In this document: positions 27,720 through 37,682 of the stretch, one piece after another
Layout of the letters: the number at the start of each line of letters is the position of its first letter
How positions within the stretch are numbered: position 1 is the stretch's first letter
NCBI RefSeq assembly: GCF_020525925.1
Contig: NZ_CP084876.1
Coordinates: forward strand, 868,001 to 932,000
Reading direction: 5' to 3'
Source: Klebsiella quasipneumoniae subsp. quasipneumoniae
GTDB lineage: Bacteria > Pseudomonadota > Gammaproteobacteria > Enterobacterales > Enterobacteriaceae
DNA length: 64,000 bases
Notes under the pieces: model-generated
The model's database searches: none
Told to the model about the DNA's origin: nothing
The model's input: the letters and a program-made list of their open reading frames with translations, nothing else
Program-made: the position numbers and the translations under genes

Positions 27720-28424
27720 TCAGATTCTCTTTTTGCGCTTGGCTTCTAAGATCAGGTCCAGCAGAATCTTCTCTATTCTGCGCTGGTCGTCGAGATGACG
27801 GAACTTAAACTGGCAGGATATCTGATAGTAATTTTCGCTCTCTTCATTGGGATTGTCGAGGGTGATAATAATGACATTTTTTACCACCAGGTCGATGGTG
27901 ATCTCGCCATATTCCGCCAGCATCAGTACGGCATTTTTCAGCAATGCGTTATGACTGAGAAATTTCAGGTTCGGCGTTTTGGTCATCAGCGCGCAACCGC
28001 CGTCCGAAATGTCTTTGATGTCGAAAAGATAGTTTTCGCCATTTTTATGGCGCCCGCGGCAATAAAAGTCATGCTCATGGCGTAAACGAAAGCGGGGATC
28101 GCGGCGACGCTGCACGACCTGCAGGCATTCAGGCAAGGAAAAGGCGTAGCGGATACCTTTATCGACACCGCTATTGTCATGTTTTGTCAGGGCTGCATTA
28201 AACTCTATTTTCCCTGAATCGCTATGCAGTAGAAAACGAATTTTATGACCTGGTGGGATTTTGCGATGGGTCTGAATATGGAACTCGGCAAAGTCCACGC
28301 GCGTCAGTTGGGTTATGATACTGGTGTTGTTAAAAAATATTTCAATTTCAGTACGTTTGCGCAACTCCTCTCTGAAAATAGCAATAATTTCATACTTACT
28401 GGTCTTTATCGTTCCCTCTGTCAT
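27720..28424 (-). CDS. mrkH: MrkH: PilZ-domain c-di-GMP-dependent activator
   Basis: 234 residues with a YcgR-like N-terminal domain and a C-terminal PilZ domain. The c-di-GMP binding motifs are present: RRRDPRFRLR (RxxxR) at about residues 107-116 and DISDGG (DxSxxG) at about 139-144. AAGGGA precedes the ATG. In K. pneumoniae, ligand-bound MrkH binds the mrkA promoter and switches on the type 3 operon. It heads the mrkHI operon and the downstream mrkJ provides negative feedback. Confidence 0.95.
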   Translation of the reverse strand: MTEGTIKTSKYEIIAIFREELRKRTEIEIFFNNTSIITQLTRVDFAEFHIQTHRKIPPGHKIRFLLHSDSGKIEFNAALTKHDNSGVDKGIRYAFSLPECLQVVQRRRDPRFRLRHEHDFYCRGRHKNGENYLFDIKDISDGGCALMTKTPNLKFLSHNALLKNAVLMLAEYGEITIDLVVKNVIIITLDNPNEESENYYQISCQFKFRHLDDQRRIEKILLDLILEAKRKKRI

Positions 28425-28805
28425 AGGCTTCCCTTGTAAATAGTTGTCGTGAGGCGTTTGATTTTTCTTATAGCAATAGCAACATTCTGATTGGGTTAAT
28501 CAGATGTTTTTATGAGCGTTTGATGTTATTGACTATCTTTGCAGCCAGATTGATATGTATAAACTTGGAATTCGATATTGTGTTTCCTGTAATCAAGAGT
28601 TTCAAATTTTGGTCATGACAAAAACGACAACGGCCTCCAAGCTGGAGACCGGTCGAAGGAAAAAACTTAAGTTTAATTAACGGGGATAATGAGAAAACGA
28701 TCGTCGATCATGCCCCATTTGTAGGATCTATAGTGCCAGCAGTGTTGAGGTTTTTCCAGGCAAATATTGAGGAGGGAAGTCGTTCCCTCCATTTAGCCTG
28801 AGGGG
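28425..28805. other. Intergenic region upstream of mrkH
   Basis: About 380 bp, AT-rich in its left half, which should hold the mrkHI promoter. Around 28633-28655 an imperfect stem (CCTCCA-AGC-TGGAG) is followed by GGTCGAAGGAAAAA; I cannot assign it. No gene is apparent. Confidence 0.5.
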
Positions 28806-29684
28806 TCAGGAATGCGCGCGATTGGCGATATTATCCAGGATGCGTAGCGCATCCGCTGGCAGAACCAGCCCGGCGGCGGCAATATTTTCCGCCAGGTGCG
28901 TGCGGGATGAGGTGCCGGGGATCAGCAGAATATTGGGCGCGCGCTGGAGTAGCCAGGCGAGGGCGACCTGCATCGGCGTCGCCTCAAGCGAGGCCGCGAC
29001 CTCGTTCAGCTCCTGCGCCTGCAGCGGGGTAAAACCGCCCAGCGGGAAGAAGGGGACCCAGGCGATGTGCTGGGCGGCCAGCGCATCCACCAGCGCGTCG
29101 TCGGCGCGATGGGCAATGTTATAGAGGTTTTGCACGCAGACGATAGGCGTCATTTTCTGCGCATCCGCCACCTGCTTTGCCGTCACGTTGCTAAGGCCAA
29201 TATGGCGGATCAACCCTCGCGCCTTCAGCTCCTGCAGGGTGGCGAGCGGCGCCTCCAGCGACCCCTCCACCGGGCCGTGGGGGCTCAGCATACTGCGCAG
29301 GTTCACCACCTCCAGCACGTCGAGCCCCAGGTGACGCAAATTGTCCTCGACGGCCTGGGTCAGTTCAGCAGGCGACATGGCCGGCAGCCAGTTGCCTTTT
29401 TCGTCACGGCGGGCGCTGACCTTGGTGACAATGCACAAATCGTCGGGGTAGGGGTGAAGCGCTTTGCGGATCAGCTGATTGGTCACATGGGGGCCATAGA
29501 AATCCGAAGTATCGATATGGTTTACCCCAGCTTCGACGGCGGCCTGCAGCACGCGCACCGCTTCTTCAGGATCTTTCGGCGGGCCGAAGACGCCGGGGCC
29601 GGCCAGCTGCATGGCCCCGTAACCCAACCGATAGACCTGGCGATCGCCGAGCGTGCCGCGACCGGATAAGGTGACACTGGACAT
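28806..29684 (-). CDS. Aldo-keto reductase of the YdbC/PdxI (pyridoxal reductase) type
   Basis: The ATG at 29684 lies 5 bases after GGAGAG, giving 292 residues; an upstream in-frame start (29699) lacks a ribosome site. AKR features are visible: GYGAMQLAGPGVFG, the catalytic DTSDFYGPH (Asp and Tyr), the Lys of VTKVS, and the cofactor region LLIPGTSSRTHLAEN, which is closest to NADPH-type enzymes. It strongly resembles E. coli YdbC, now PdxI, which reduces pyridoxal to pyridoxine with NADPH. Orthology was not tested, so the substrate is a family inference. Confidence 0.82.
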   Translation of the reverse strand: MSSVTLSGRGTLGDRQVYRLGYGAMQLAGPGVFGPPKDPEEAVRVLQAAVEAGVNHIDTSDFYGPHVTNQLIRKALHPYPDDLCIVTKVSARRDEKGNWLPAMSPAELTQAVEDNLRHLGLDVLEVVNLRSMLSPHGPVEGSLEAPLATLQELKARGLIRHIGLSNVTAKQVADAQKMTPIVCVQNLYNIAHRADDALVDALAAQHIAWVPFFPLGGFTPLQAQELNEVAASLEATPMQVALAWLLQRAPNILLIPGTSSRTHLAENIAAAGLVLPADALRILDNIANRAHS

Positions 29685-29804
29685 AGGAACTCTCCTCACG
29701 GTGGCTAAGCCGTAAGTGTAATGCGCTCACAAGGAAGGGAAGGGCGAGAATGTTGTCAGAATGTGCGACAGCGGCTCAGGCAAGCCGCTGTCGCCGGAGG
29801 CAGT

Positions 29805-31034
29805 TTAGCCGAAGAACATCACGGAGACGCAGAGCAGGCCGACCACCAGAGTGATGGCGTTCCCCACCGAGCGATACGGCTTCAGCGCCGGGATAAGCCA
29901 GGTTGACAGCGTGGGCATGATAAACAGGATCATGGCGATAAGCGGTCCGCTGATGGCGTAGATCATCGAGATCGCATTCGGGTTGATAAAGCACACCGCA
30001 AAGGTGAAGGCGGAGACCAGCATGATCGACATCGCGCGGTTGAAGGCGCGGCTCTTGCGCACGCCCATCAGGCCCAGCGAGCTTTTGACGATTTCGCTGG
30101 CGCCTTCAATGACCCCGAAGTAGGTGCCGAGAAAGGATTTCGACATGGCGACCACGGCGACGATAATGCCGGTCACCGCCAGCCAGCCCGGCGCGCCCGG
30201 CACCATCGACAGGGCGGAGAGGATAGTCACCCCCTGATCGCGGGCGGTCTCAATATAGGTCGCCGGGATAGCCAGCAGGCAGCTGAAGACGAAAAACAGC
30301 ACGCTGGCGCAGATGATGGTGTAGGCCACCTTCATGATTTTTTTGCATTTACCCATGGCCAGGTCGCCGTGTTTCTCCTGCTGGTCGATAGCAAAAGTTG
30401 AGATGATCGGCGTATGGCTAAAAGCGAAAACCATCACGGGTATGGAGATCCAGACCTGGTGGAGCGTCTGCGAGCTGAACTGCATCTGGCTGGTGAGATG
30501 TTCCGGATGCCAGTCGCGAATTAAATAGAGGGAGAGAAACAGAAAGCAGGCGATGAGCGGGAAGACCAGAAAGCCCATCACCTTGATGGTGATCTGCCGG
30601 CCCATGAGAAAGATCAGATTAAGGACCAGCACCACGCCAAGACTCAGCAGCGCGCGTAGCGCAGGCGTCATCGGCGTGTGATGCGCCACCTGCTCGGCCA
30701 GCGAGTTGGTGATGGCCACGGCGTAGATCAGCACGACCACAAAGAAGGCGAGGAAATAGAGGCCGGTGATCAGGTTGCCAATTTTCTTACCATAGTAGTG
30801 ATTGACTGCGCCGGTGATCCCGGTTCCCGGCGCGATATTGGCCGAGAGAATAAACTGGCTCAGCGCTTTGTGAGGCCAGTAGGTGAGCGGCCAGGCGACC
30901 AGCGCGGTGATGAAAAGGACGATGGCGCCAGCCGAACCCAGCTGGATCGGTAGAAATAGCGTCCCAGCGCCTACTGCAGTGCCATATAAGGCAAAACTCC
31001 ATAGAGTTTCTTCTTTAGACCAAATTTTAGACAT
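29805..31034 (-). CDS. yqeG: YqeG: HAAAP-family amino-acid:H+ symporter
   Basis: 409 residues, the same length as E. coli YqeG, with eleven membrane helices. Family motifs include LYGTAVGAGTLFLPI near the N-terminus and FAFSHTPIISTFA in the middle, shared with SdaC, TdcC and YhjV, which import serine or threonine with protons. The substrate of YqeG is not firmly known. It lies near yqeF, its usual neighbour, though here a PACE/LysR pair separates them. Confidence 0.9.
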   Translation of the reverse strand: MSKIWSKEETLWSFALYGTAVGAGTLFLPIQLGSAGAIVLFITALVAWPLTYWPHKALSQFILSANIAPGTGITGAVNHYYGKKIGNLITGLYFLAFFVVVLIYAVAITNSLAEQVAHHTPMTPALRALLSLGVVLVLNLIFLMGRQITIKVMGFLVFPLIACFLFLSLYLIRDWHPEHLTSQMQFSSQTLHQVWISIPVMVFAFSHTPIISTFAIDQQEKHGDLAMGKCKKIMKVAYTIICASVLFFVFSCLLAIPATYIETARDQGVTILSALSMVPGAPGWLAVTGIIVAVVAMSKSFLGTYFGVIEGASEIVKSSLGLMGVRKSRAFNRAMSIMLVSAFTFAVCFINPNAISMIYAISGPLIAMILFIMPTLSTWLIPALKPYRSVGNAITLVVGLLCVSVMFFG

Positions 31035-31157
31035 TATGCGACTTTATCAACCGTCAAACCAAAAAAAAGGAGTGCAATTTACCATATTTATGGTTCATCT
31101 GTTGCGATAGTTTTTGGTGATAAAGTCGCGGCGGATCGCGAAGGATCCGCCGCGGGG

Positions 31158-31619
31158 CTAGCCGCGTGCCGCCTGGCGCGGGCGGCGGTGTCGGATCACG
31201 CGCTCGCGCAGGGTGTCCCAGACCCAGTTAAACGCCATGGTGTAGGGCAGGAAGAAGAGCATGAAGCCGATCTCCAGCATAAACGCCTGCAGTAGCGATA
31301 CCCCCAGCACGATAGCCACCATGGTGACGCCGATGATAACAAAGCCGGTCTCGAAGCCGATCGCGTGCAGCGCCCGCACTTTCAGCCGACGGGGGACGCG
31401 GGAGACCGGCCACAGGCGATCGAAAGCCGCGTTATAAATGATGTTCCATACCATCGCCAGGGTGGCGAGCAGAATGCTCAGCCCGCCCATCTCCACCACC
31501 GAACGCTGCATCAGCCAGGCGGCGGTGGGGGCGAGGATCAGCGTCGCCAGTCCTTCGAAGGTGATGGCGTGGATAACGCGTTCGGTGAGCGTCTTGCGCT
31601 GATGCGGGGTCTGTTGCAT
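31158..31619 (-). CDS. PACE-family efflux transporter (AceI-like)
   Basis: 153 residues with four membrane helices in two bacterial transmembrane pair domains. Each repeat starts with the family pattern: RVIHAITFEG (residues about 15-24) and RALHAIGFETG (about 83-93); the Glu of the first repeat is the proposed proton-coupling residue. Related proteins such as AceI export chlorhexidine and short diamines. GGAGGT precedes the ATG. It is divergent from a LysR gene 102 bp away, a common arrangement for PACE genes, so it is probably induced through that regulator. Confidence 0.88.
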   Translation of the reverse strand: MQQTPHQRKTLTERVIHAITFEGLATLILAPTAAWLMQRSVVEMGGLSILLATLAMVWNIIYNAAFDRLWPVSRVPRRLKVRALHAIGFETGFVIIGVTMVAIVLGVSLLQAFMLEIGFMLFFLPYTMAFNWVWDTLRERVIRHRRPRQAARG

Positions 31620-31721
31620 GGCGAGCTACCTCCAGTTTTAGCCTGAACAGGAAATTACCCGGCAGTTTATGGAAAAATATGATAAACAAAAGATAGAAAC
31701 CATCGATAAAGTAGATACATC

Positions 31722-32591
31722 ATGCGTTATTCACCGGAAGCGTTAACCGCCTTTGTCGAGGCCGTTGACAGCGGGTCGTTCTCCGCGGCCGCCCGTCGCC
31801 TGCGGAAAAGCCAGTCGACGATCAGTACCGCTATCGCCAACCTGGAGGCAGACCTCGGGGTGACCCTCTTCGATCGGGCAACGCGGCAGCCGACGCTGAC
31901 GCCGCAGGGGGAGCAGGTGCTGAGCTATGTCAAAGCGATCCTCGCCGCCAGCGAGCGGCTGGATGAGCTGGCGGTGTCGCTGTCCGGCGAGACGGAGCCG
32001 CGACTGACCTTTGTGCTCTCGGACACCCTGCACCCGGACGTGCTGGAAGATCTGCTGGTGCAGTTTGACCGCCGCTTCCCTCATACCGAGTTTGAGTGTT
32101 TGATTGGCGAAGATGAGGACGTGATCGATCTCCTGCAAAAATCCCGCGCCCAGGTGGGATTGATTGAGGCGAGAGAGCGCTACCCGACCGATATCGGCAG
32201 CACCCGCCTGCCGCTGCAGACGGCGATGGGCATTTACGTGGCGCCTGACCATCCGCTGGCGGCGCAGGGCAAGGTTGTCTGGGATGAGCTGCGCAGCTGG
32301 CGCGAGCTGCGTTTGAGCACCTTTCTGGCCAGCGCCACGGAGCCTGCCGCCGGGCAGGTCTGGTCGGCGCCAAACTACCTGCTGCTGCTCAGCATGGCGG
32401 TGCAGGGCTTCGGCTGGTGCATTCTGCCCTGCGCCCTGGTGGCGGAGTTTGCGCCGCAGGGCGGGCTGGTGGCGCTCGATATCCCCGGCTGGCCGCGGGC
32501 GATTTCGGTGGATCTGCTGTGGAATAAGAAAGCGCCGCCCGGGGCGGCGGGCAGCTGGCTGCGTCAGCATCTGCAGCGGCGTGAACGTTAA
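31722..32591 (+). CDS. LysR-family transcriptional regulator, partner of PACE gene
   Basis: 289 residues. The N-terminal helix-turn-helix is clear (GSFSAAARRLRKSQSTIST...LEADLGVTLFDRATR), followed by a linker helix and a periplasmic-binding-type effector domain. It is transcribed away from the PACE efflux gene and likely controls it from the 31620-31721 interval. The effector is unknown. Confidence 0.88.
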   Translation: MRYSPEALTAFVEAVDSGSFSAAARRLRKSQSTISTAIANLEADLGVTLFDRATRQPTLTPQGEQVLSYVKAILAASERLDELAVSLSGETEPRLTFVLSDTLHPDVLEDLLVQFDRRFPHTEFECLIGEDEDVIDLLQKSRAQVGLIEARERYPTDIGSTRLPLQTAMGIYVAPDHPLAAQGKVVWDELRSWRELRLSTFLASATEPAAGQVWSAPNYLLLLSMAVQGFGWCILPCALVAEFAPQGGLVALDIPGWPRAISVDLLWNKKAPPGAAGSWLRQHLQRRER

Positions 32592-32709
32592 CAAATGGCT
32601 AATTCTTTGTGATTGGCCTCACTTTTTTTAAACAATTACAAAGTTTTTTGATAACAATTATCTAGTATATCGCTGTTTCTTTGCGCAAAAGCACGGGCAG
32701 GGGTAGAGG

Positions 32710-33888
<1,179 letters not shown>

Positions 33889-33908
33889 CGCTGAATGTCG
33901 ATTTCCAT

Positions 33909-33932
33909 GGCCTCCTGCGGGAGGCCTTTTTT
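33909..33932 (+). terminator. Rho-independent terminator after yqeF
   Basis: GGCCTCC-TGCG-GGAGGCC followed by TTTTTT. Confidence 0.9.
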
Positions 33933-34079
33933 ATGCGCCGCGCTTTGCCGACCCCCTCTTTTTTGCCGTATTTCCCTTCTCCCCATCGTCAATTTATTGA
34001 GCTCCGTCACGTCTTGTTGTGCCACCTTTTTTGAAACAAATAACTACGATCCTGGTCACTAAAACTGAGGTACTTAAAA

Positions 34080-34098
34080 AATAAAATAACGTTTCATA
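34080..34098 (+). promoter_or_regulatory. KdgR-like operator upstream of kdgM
   Basis: AATAAAATAACGTTTCATA matches 18 of 19 positions of the KdgR consensus AATRAAAYRNYRTTTYATT as I know it. It ends 40 bp before the kdgM start. KdgR represses pectin-catabolic genes and is released by 2-keto-3-deoxygluconate. Confidence 0.75.
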
Positions 34099-34137
34099 AA
34101 AACGAAATGACATTTTATTTATTATAAGGGGTACCCT

Positions 34138-34833
34138 ATGTTAAAACGATCTCTGGTTCTGGCCGCCCTCTGCGGTATGTCTTTTGCGGCAACCGCGGTC
34201 ACGATAGATTTACGTCATGAATTTATTGATGGCGGCAAGAGCGATAAAAGCAATGCCGACCGCGTCTCGGTATCCCACCGCTTCGCCAACGGGCTAGGCT
34301 TTACCGTGGAGGCCAAATGGCGTTCAGGCGGCGACAACGGTTCGCAACCCTATTCGGACGTGGTGGGCAACGGCCATGAAGACACCATCAGCTGGCGCTG
34401 GAAAGCGACGTCGAACCTTTTCCTCACCCCCGGGTTTACCATAGAGAGCAACGACAGCCGCTCCATTTACAAGCCGCATCTGCACGTACAGTACAGTTTC
34501 GACAATGGCTTCTATGTCGCCGCTCGCTATCGCTATGAGTACACCCGCTATCCGAACGATGCCGGTAAAGATGATGACAAGGTGAATCGCGGCGACGCGT
34601 GGGCCGGGTTTGCCCTCGGCGACTGGCGCACCGAGCTGAACTATGTCTATGCCCGCAGTTCGGAAGGGGTGAACCGCAACGACAACAAACCCTACTCACA
34701 GGAATATAACGTGAAGGTAGCCTATAAGCTGGATAACAACTGGTCGCCGTATGGTGAAATTGGCAACGTCGGCGTGAATGACCGCAGCGATCGCCAGACC
34801 CGTTTCCGCGTCGGGGTGGCCTACTCGTTCTGA
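34138..34833 (+). CDS. kdgM: KdgM-family oligogalacturonate-specific porin
   Basis: 231 residues: a signal peptide ending FAATA, then VTIDLRHEFIDGG at the mature N-terminus and a C-terminal strand ending VGVAYSF, as in the KdgM/NanC 12-strand monomeric porins. The family imports acidic oligosaccharides. The neighbouring ogl lyase and the KdgR box make oligogalacturonides the likely substrate rather than sialic acid. It is followed by a terminator. Confidence 0.92.
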   Translation: MLKRSLVLAALCGMSFAATAVTIDLRHEFIDGGKSDKSNADRVSVSHRFANGLGFTVEAKWRSGGDNGSQPYSDVVGNGHEDTISWRWKATSNLFLTPGFTIESNDSRSIYKPHLHVQYSFDNGFYVAARYRYEYTRYPNDAGKDDDKVNRGDAWAGFALGDWRTELNYVYARSSEGVNRNDNKPYSQEYNVKVAYKLDNNWSPYGEIGNVGVNDRSDRQTRFRVGVAYSF

Positions 34834-34862
34834 TTTCCGCCAGACCCTCATCGTCTCTCTTC

Positions 34863-34889
34863 CCCGGCGCCGTCAGCCGGGGTTTTTTA
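34863..34889 (+). terminator. Rho-independent terminator after kdgM
   Basis: CCCCGGC/GCCGGGG stem with a 7-base loop followed by TTTTTT. Confidence 0.9.
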
Positions 34890-34909
34890 TGCGCCAAAGC
34901 GAGGGAACA

Positions 34910-34934
34910 AAAAAAGCCCTCCGCGAAGGAGGGC
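34910..34934 (-). terminator. Rho-independent terminator after ogl
   Basis: On the - strand GCCCTCC-TTCGC-GGAGGGC is followed by a T run (the A run at 34910-34915 on the + strand). Confidence 0.88.
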
Positions 34935-34965
34935 AAGGCCAGTTACAGAAAAACGTTCGCCGGGC

Positions 34966-36141
34966 TCAGGCGCTCAGCATCGGCGGATGGTCAGGTAATT
35001 TCGCGATATAGATGGCCGGCTTGCCGTCTTTATCGGAGCTGAACAGAATGGCGCTGTCATCCGGCGTAAACGAGGGGTGCGGGTGAGTCACCTGCCGGCT
35101 GTTGGCCACTGTCGCCCACGAGGTATCATGGCGCGCGACGCGGAAGTAGCGCTTCTCCGCCACGTTAAAGACGTAGAGATAAGGATCGTTATCAATGGAG
35201 TAGCCGCCGGTATCTTTGACATCGACCGGCGTGCCCGATCCATCGCCCACCAGCAGCGTGCCGTCGAAATTGCTCATCAGATGCGAGCAGGCGGGCATCG
35301 TCATCAGGGCCTCGTTGACGCCGCTTTCCGGATCAAAGCGATAGATCGTTCGCCCCTGCTGGCCTTTCAGATAGGAGACGTAGATCAGCGCTGAACCGTC
35401 CGGTACCCAGAATTCATGGGTGCAGCTTTCGCCCGGGGCATGCGCTTTGACTTTACGCACGTTGCTGCCATCTTCATTGACCAGCCACATGCGGGCGTCA
35501 ACCAGATCGTGCGGCCCTTCATGGCAGAAGGCGACGGTATGGTCGTCGAAGGGACGATAGATCGGATGTCCCAGCCAGATTTTTTCCTCATGGATCACCT
35601 GGCTCTCACCGCTGCGCAGGTCGACGCGCAGCAGGCGGCAGTGCGGTCCTTTGTGGAAGAAGTCATGAAAAATCTGCCAGTCGTTGAGCGGCGTCCAGTC
35701 GCTTTTCGCAATCTCAATGCCTACCAGTTTGCTGCAATCGCTGTTCGCCACCCAGGTGCCATAGCCGACCCACTCCTCGCTGACGCGGTAAACTTCACGC
35801 TCGGCGAGGGTGGTGAGGTTCACCTCCAGCAGGGTACGGTCATTTTTCACGTAATAGAGCGACTTATCGTCCGGGGAGAGGAAGCCGCCGAAGGTGTTAT
35901 CCCCGGCGCCTTCCGTCAGCTGGACGGCTTCGGCGCTGGCGATATTCAGCAGATAGTAGTTCCAGTGGCCGTCAAACTCGCCGGCGAACAGTAAATGGCT
36001 GCCATCGTTAAAAAAGCACTTCTGATAGAAGTAGTTGCGATGACAGGTGACCTCCGGGGGGGTTAAGCGGGTGACTTCCGCCCCGGTATCCGGATCGCGG
36101 CTGACGTGATAGTTCAGTTTGACCCGCATGCCTTTAGCCAT
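34966..36141 (-). CDS. ogl: Ogl: oligogalacturonate lyase (PL22)
   Basis: 391 residues, close to the 388 of characterised Ogl proteins. The start is MAKGMRVKLNYHVSRDPDTG, typical of the family. It is a cytosolic seven-bladed beta-propeller; metal-ligand residues known from Yersinia Ogl are seen as CSHLMSNFDG and QVTHPHPSFTPDD. It cleaves digalacturonate and its unsaturated form to 5-keto-4-deoxyuronate, feeding KduI/KduD. It is divergent from kduD with KdgR-like boxes between them. Confidence 0.95.
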   Translation of the reverse strand: MAKGMRVKLNYHVSRDPDTGAEVTRLTPPEVTCHRNYFYQKCFFNDGSHLLFAGEFDGHWNYYLLNIASAEAVQLTEGAGDNTFGGFLSPDDKSLYYVKNDRTLLEVNLTTLAEREVYRVSEEWVGYGTWVANSDCSKLVGIEIAKSDWTPLNDWQIFHDFFHKGPHCRLLRVDLRSGESQVIHEEKIWLGHPIYRPFDDHTVAFCHEGPHDLVDARMWLVNEDGSNVRKVKAHAPGESCTHEFWVPDGSALIYVSYLKGQQGRTIYRFDPESGVNEALMTMPACSHLMSNFDGTLLVGDGSGTPVDVKDTGGYSIDNDPYLYVFNVAEKRYFRVARHDTSWATVANSRQVTHPHPSFTPDDSAILFSSDKDGKPAIYIAKLPDHPPMLSA

Positions 36142-36224
36142 GTAGTGCTCCTTTCTTTCCTGCGATGCCGCTGGACCAGAGGCGTGTCGCTGAGTGATGT
36201 GTTTTAAAAGATGGGTGTTAATTT

Positions 36225-36243
36225 ATCAAAACAACATTTCATT
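36225..36243 (-). promoter_or_regulatory. KdgR-like operator upstream of ogl
   Basis: ATCAAAACAACATTTCATT on the + strand matches 17 of 19 consensus positions; it lies about 85 bp upstream of the ogl start. Confidence 0.65.
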
Positions 36244-36421
36244 ATTTGTGATGTCTCACGCAGTTCAGCGCAATTCCCGCATCTTCCGCGGCCTGCTGGC
36301 CTAACTTCGACCGTCTCCTCAGACAACCGGTTGAATCATCATCCTTTTAAAACCGCTTCCTGTCCGGCGCGGGTTGCCGCATCCGTTCGCTTTTTCTTTT
36401 TTTGTAATCGACGTCATAAAA

Positions 36422-36440
36422 AATGAAACGACGCTTTAAA
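36422..36440 (+). promoter_or_regulatory. KdgR-like operator upstream of kduD
   Basis: AATGAAACGACGCTTTAAA matches 16 of 19 consensus positions. It lies about 185 bp before kduD. The 480-bp ogl-kduD interval contains no gene that I can support; the ORFs at 36211-36628 lack ribosome sites. Confidence 0.5.
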
Positions 36441-36624
36441 TATCATTGAAAATGATAGGGCGCGGGGCTAAGATGGCACCCATTAGTAAAACGGAACTCT
36501 GTTTTATTTTTATGATGGGCTATGCCCGTGAGTTCGCCCTACGCTCAGTCGCGCCGCCGGCGCGAGCCGGGCCGAGAGAACCTTGCCTGCATACTGCAGG
36601 CTCTGAACGACTAAGGAACACATT

Positions 36625-37386
36625 ATGATTCTTGATGCATTCTCCCTGCAGGGAAAAGTGGCCGTCGTGAGCGGATGCGATACCGGTTTAGGTCAGGGGA
36701 TGGCCCTCGGTCTGGCGGAAGCGGGCTGCGATATTGTCGGTATCAATATTGTCGAGCCGGTGGAAACCATCGAGCGGGTGACGGCGCTGGGACGCCGCTT
36801 TCTTAGCCTGACCGCCGACCTGCGCCAGATCGACGGTATCCCCCAGCTGCTGGAGCGGGCGGTGGCGGAGTTTGGCCATATTGATATTCTGGTCAACAAT
36901 GCCGGCCTCATCCGCCGCGAGGACGCGCTGGCGTTCAGCGAAAAGGACTGGGACGACGTCATGAACCTCAACATCAAGAGCGTATTTTTCATGTCCCAGG
37001 CGGCGGCGAAGCACTTTATCGCCCAGGGCAGCGGCGGGAAGATCATTAACATCGCCTCGATGCTGTCGTTCCAGGGCGGGATCCGTGTGCCGTCGTATAC
37101 CGCGTCCAAAAGCGCGGTGATGGGCGTCACCCGCCTGCTGGCCAACGAGTGGGCTAAACACCATATCAATGTCAATGCCATCGCCCCGGGGTATATGGCG
37201 ACCAATAACACCCAGCAGCTGCGCGCTGACGAGCAGCGCAGTAGCGAAATCCTCGACCGCATTCCCGCCGGGCGCTGGGGCCTGCCGTCCGACCTGATGG
37301 GGCCGGTGGTCTTCCTCGCTTCCCCAGCCTCCGATTACATCAATGGCTACACGGTAGCGGTGGACGGCGGCTGGCTGGCGCGCTAA
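36625..37386 (+). CDS. kduD: KduD: 2-dehydro-3-deoxy-D-gluconate 5-dehydrogenase
   Basis: 253 residues, a classical short-chain dehydrogenase. NAD-binding GCDTGLGQGMALGLA, NNAG (LVNNAGLIR), catalytic Ser in NIASMLSFQGG and Tyr-Lys in SYTASKSAVMG are present, and the C-terminus YTVAVDGGWLAR is typical of KduD. It reduces 2,5-diketo-3-deoxygluconate to KDG in pectin breakdown. AAGGA precedes the ATG. In E. coli kduI is adjacent; here it is not, so the isomerase must be encoded elsewhere. Confidence 0.95.
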   Translation: MILDAFSLQGKVAVVSGCDTGLGQGMALGLAEAGCDIVGINIVEPVETIERVTALGRRFLSLTADLRQIDGIPQLLERAVAEFGHIDILVNNAGLIRREDALAFSEKDWDDVMNLNIKSVFFMSQAAAKHFIAQGSGGKIINIASMLSFQGGIRVPSYTASKSAVMGVTRLLANEWAKHHINVNAIAPGYMATNNTQQLRADEQRSSEILDRIPAGRWGLPSDLMGPVVFLASPASDYINGYTVAVDGGWLAR

Positions 37387-37441
37387 CCGTCGACGACGGC
37401 CGGCGCGACACTCATCGCCCCGGCCGTCTGAGCAATTATTG

Positions 37442-37599
37442 TCCATACCGTAAAATGAGGATCGTCCATATTCCAGAGTGCAGAATGAATGTTACCGCCC
37501 TGTATGAACAGGGTTATTAACTATGCGAAACGAATTTTTTGTTACTTTGAAAGTTTAATGTCCATCACAAAACCCATCTTGCCAGCAAAATAGTCCATA
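37442..37599 (+). promoter_or_regulatory. araE promoter region with AraC-like half-sites
   Basis: AGCAAAATAGTCCATA (37584-37599) matches the AraC half-site pattern AGC-N7-TCCATA exactly. Further TCCATA copies are at 37442 and 37464 (22 bp apart) and TCCATC at 37561. This fits arabinose/AraC control of araE. Other promoter elements were not resolved. Confidence 0.65.
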
Positions 37600-37682
37600 T
37601 CTTTGGCGTATCCAGCCTGACAAACTCCTCCGCCAGTCACGTACTTTCGTCCTATGTCTTTCTCTGTGTGGCAGGAATAAAA

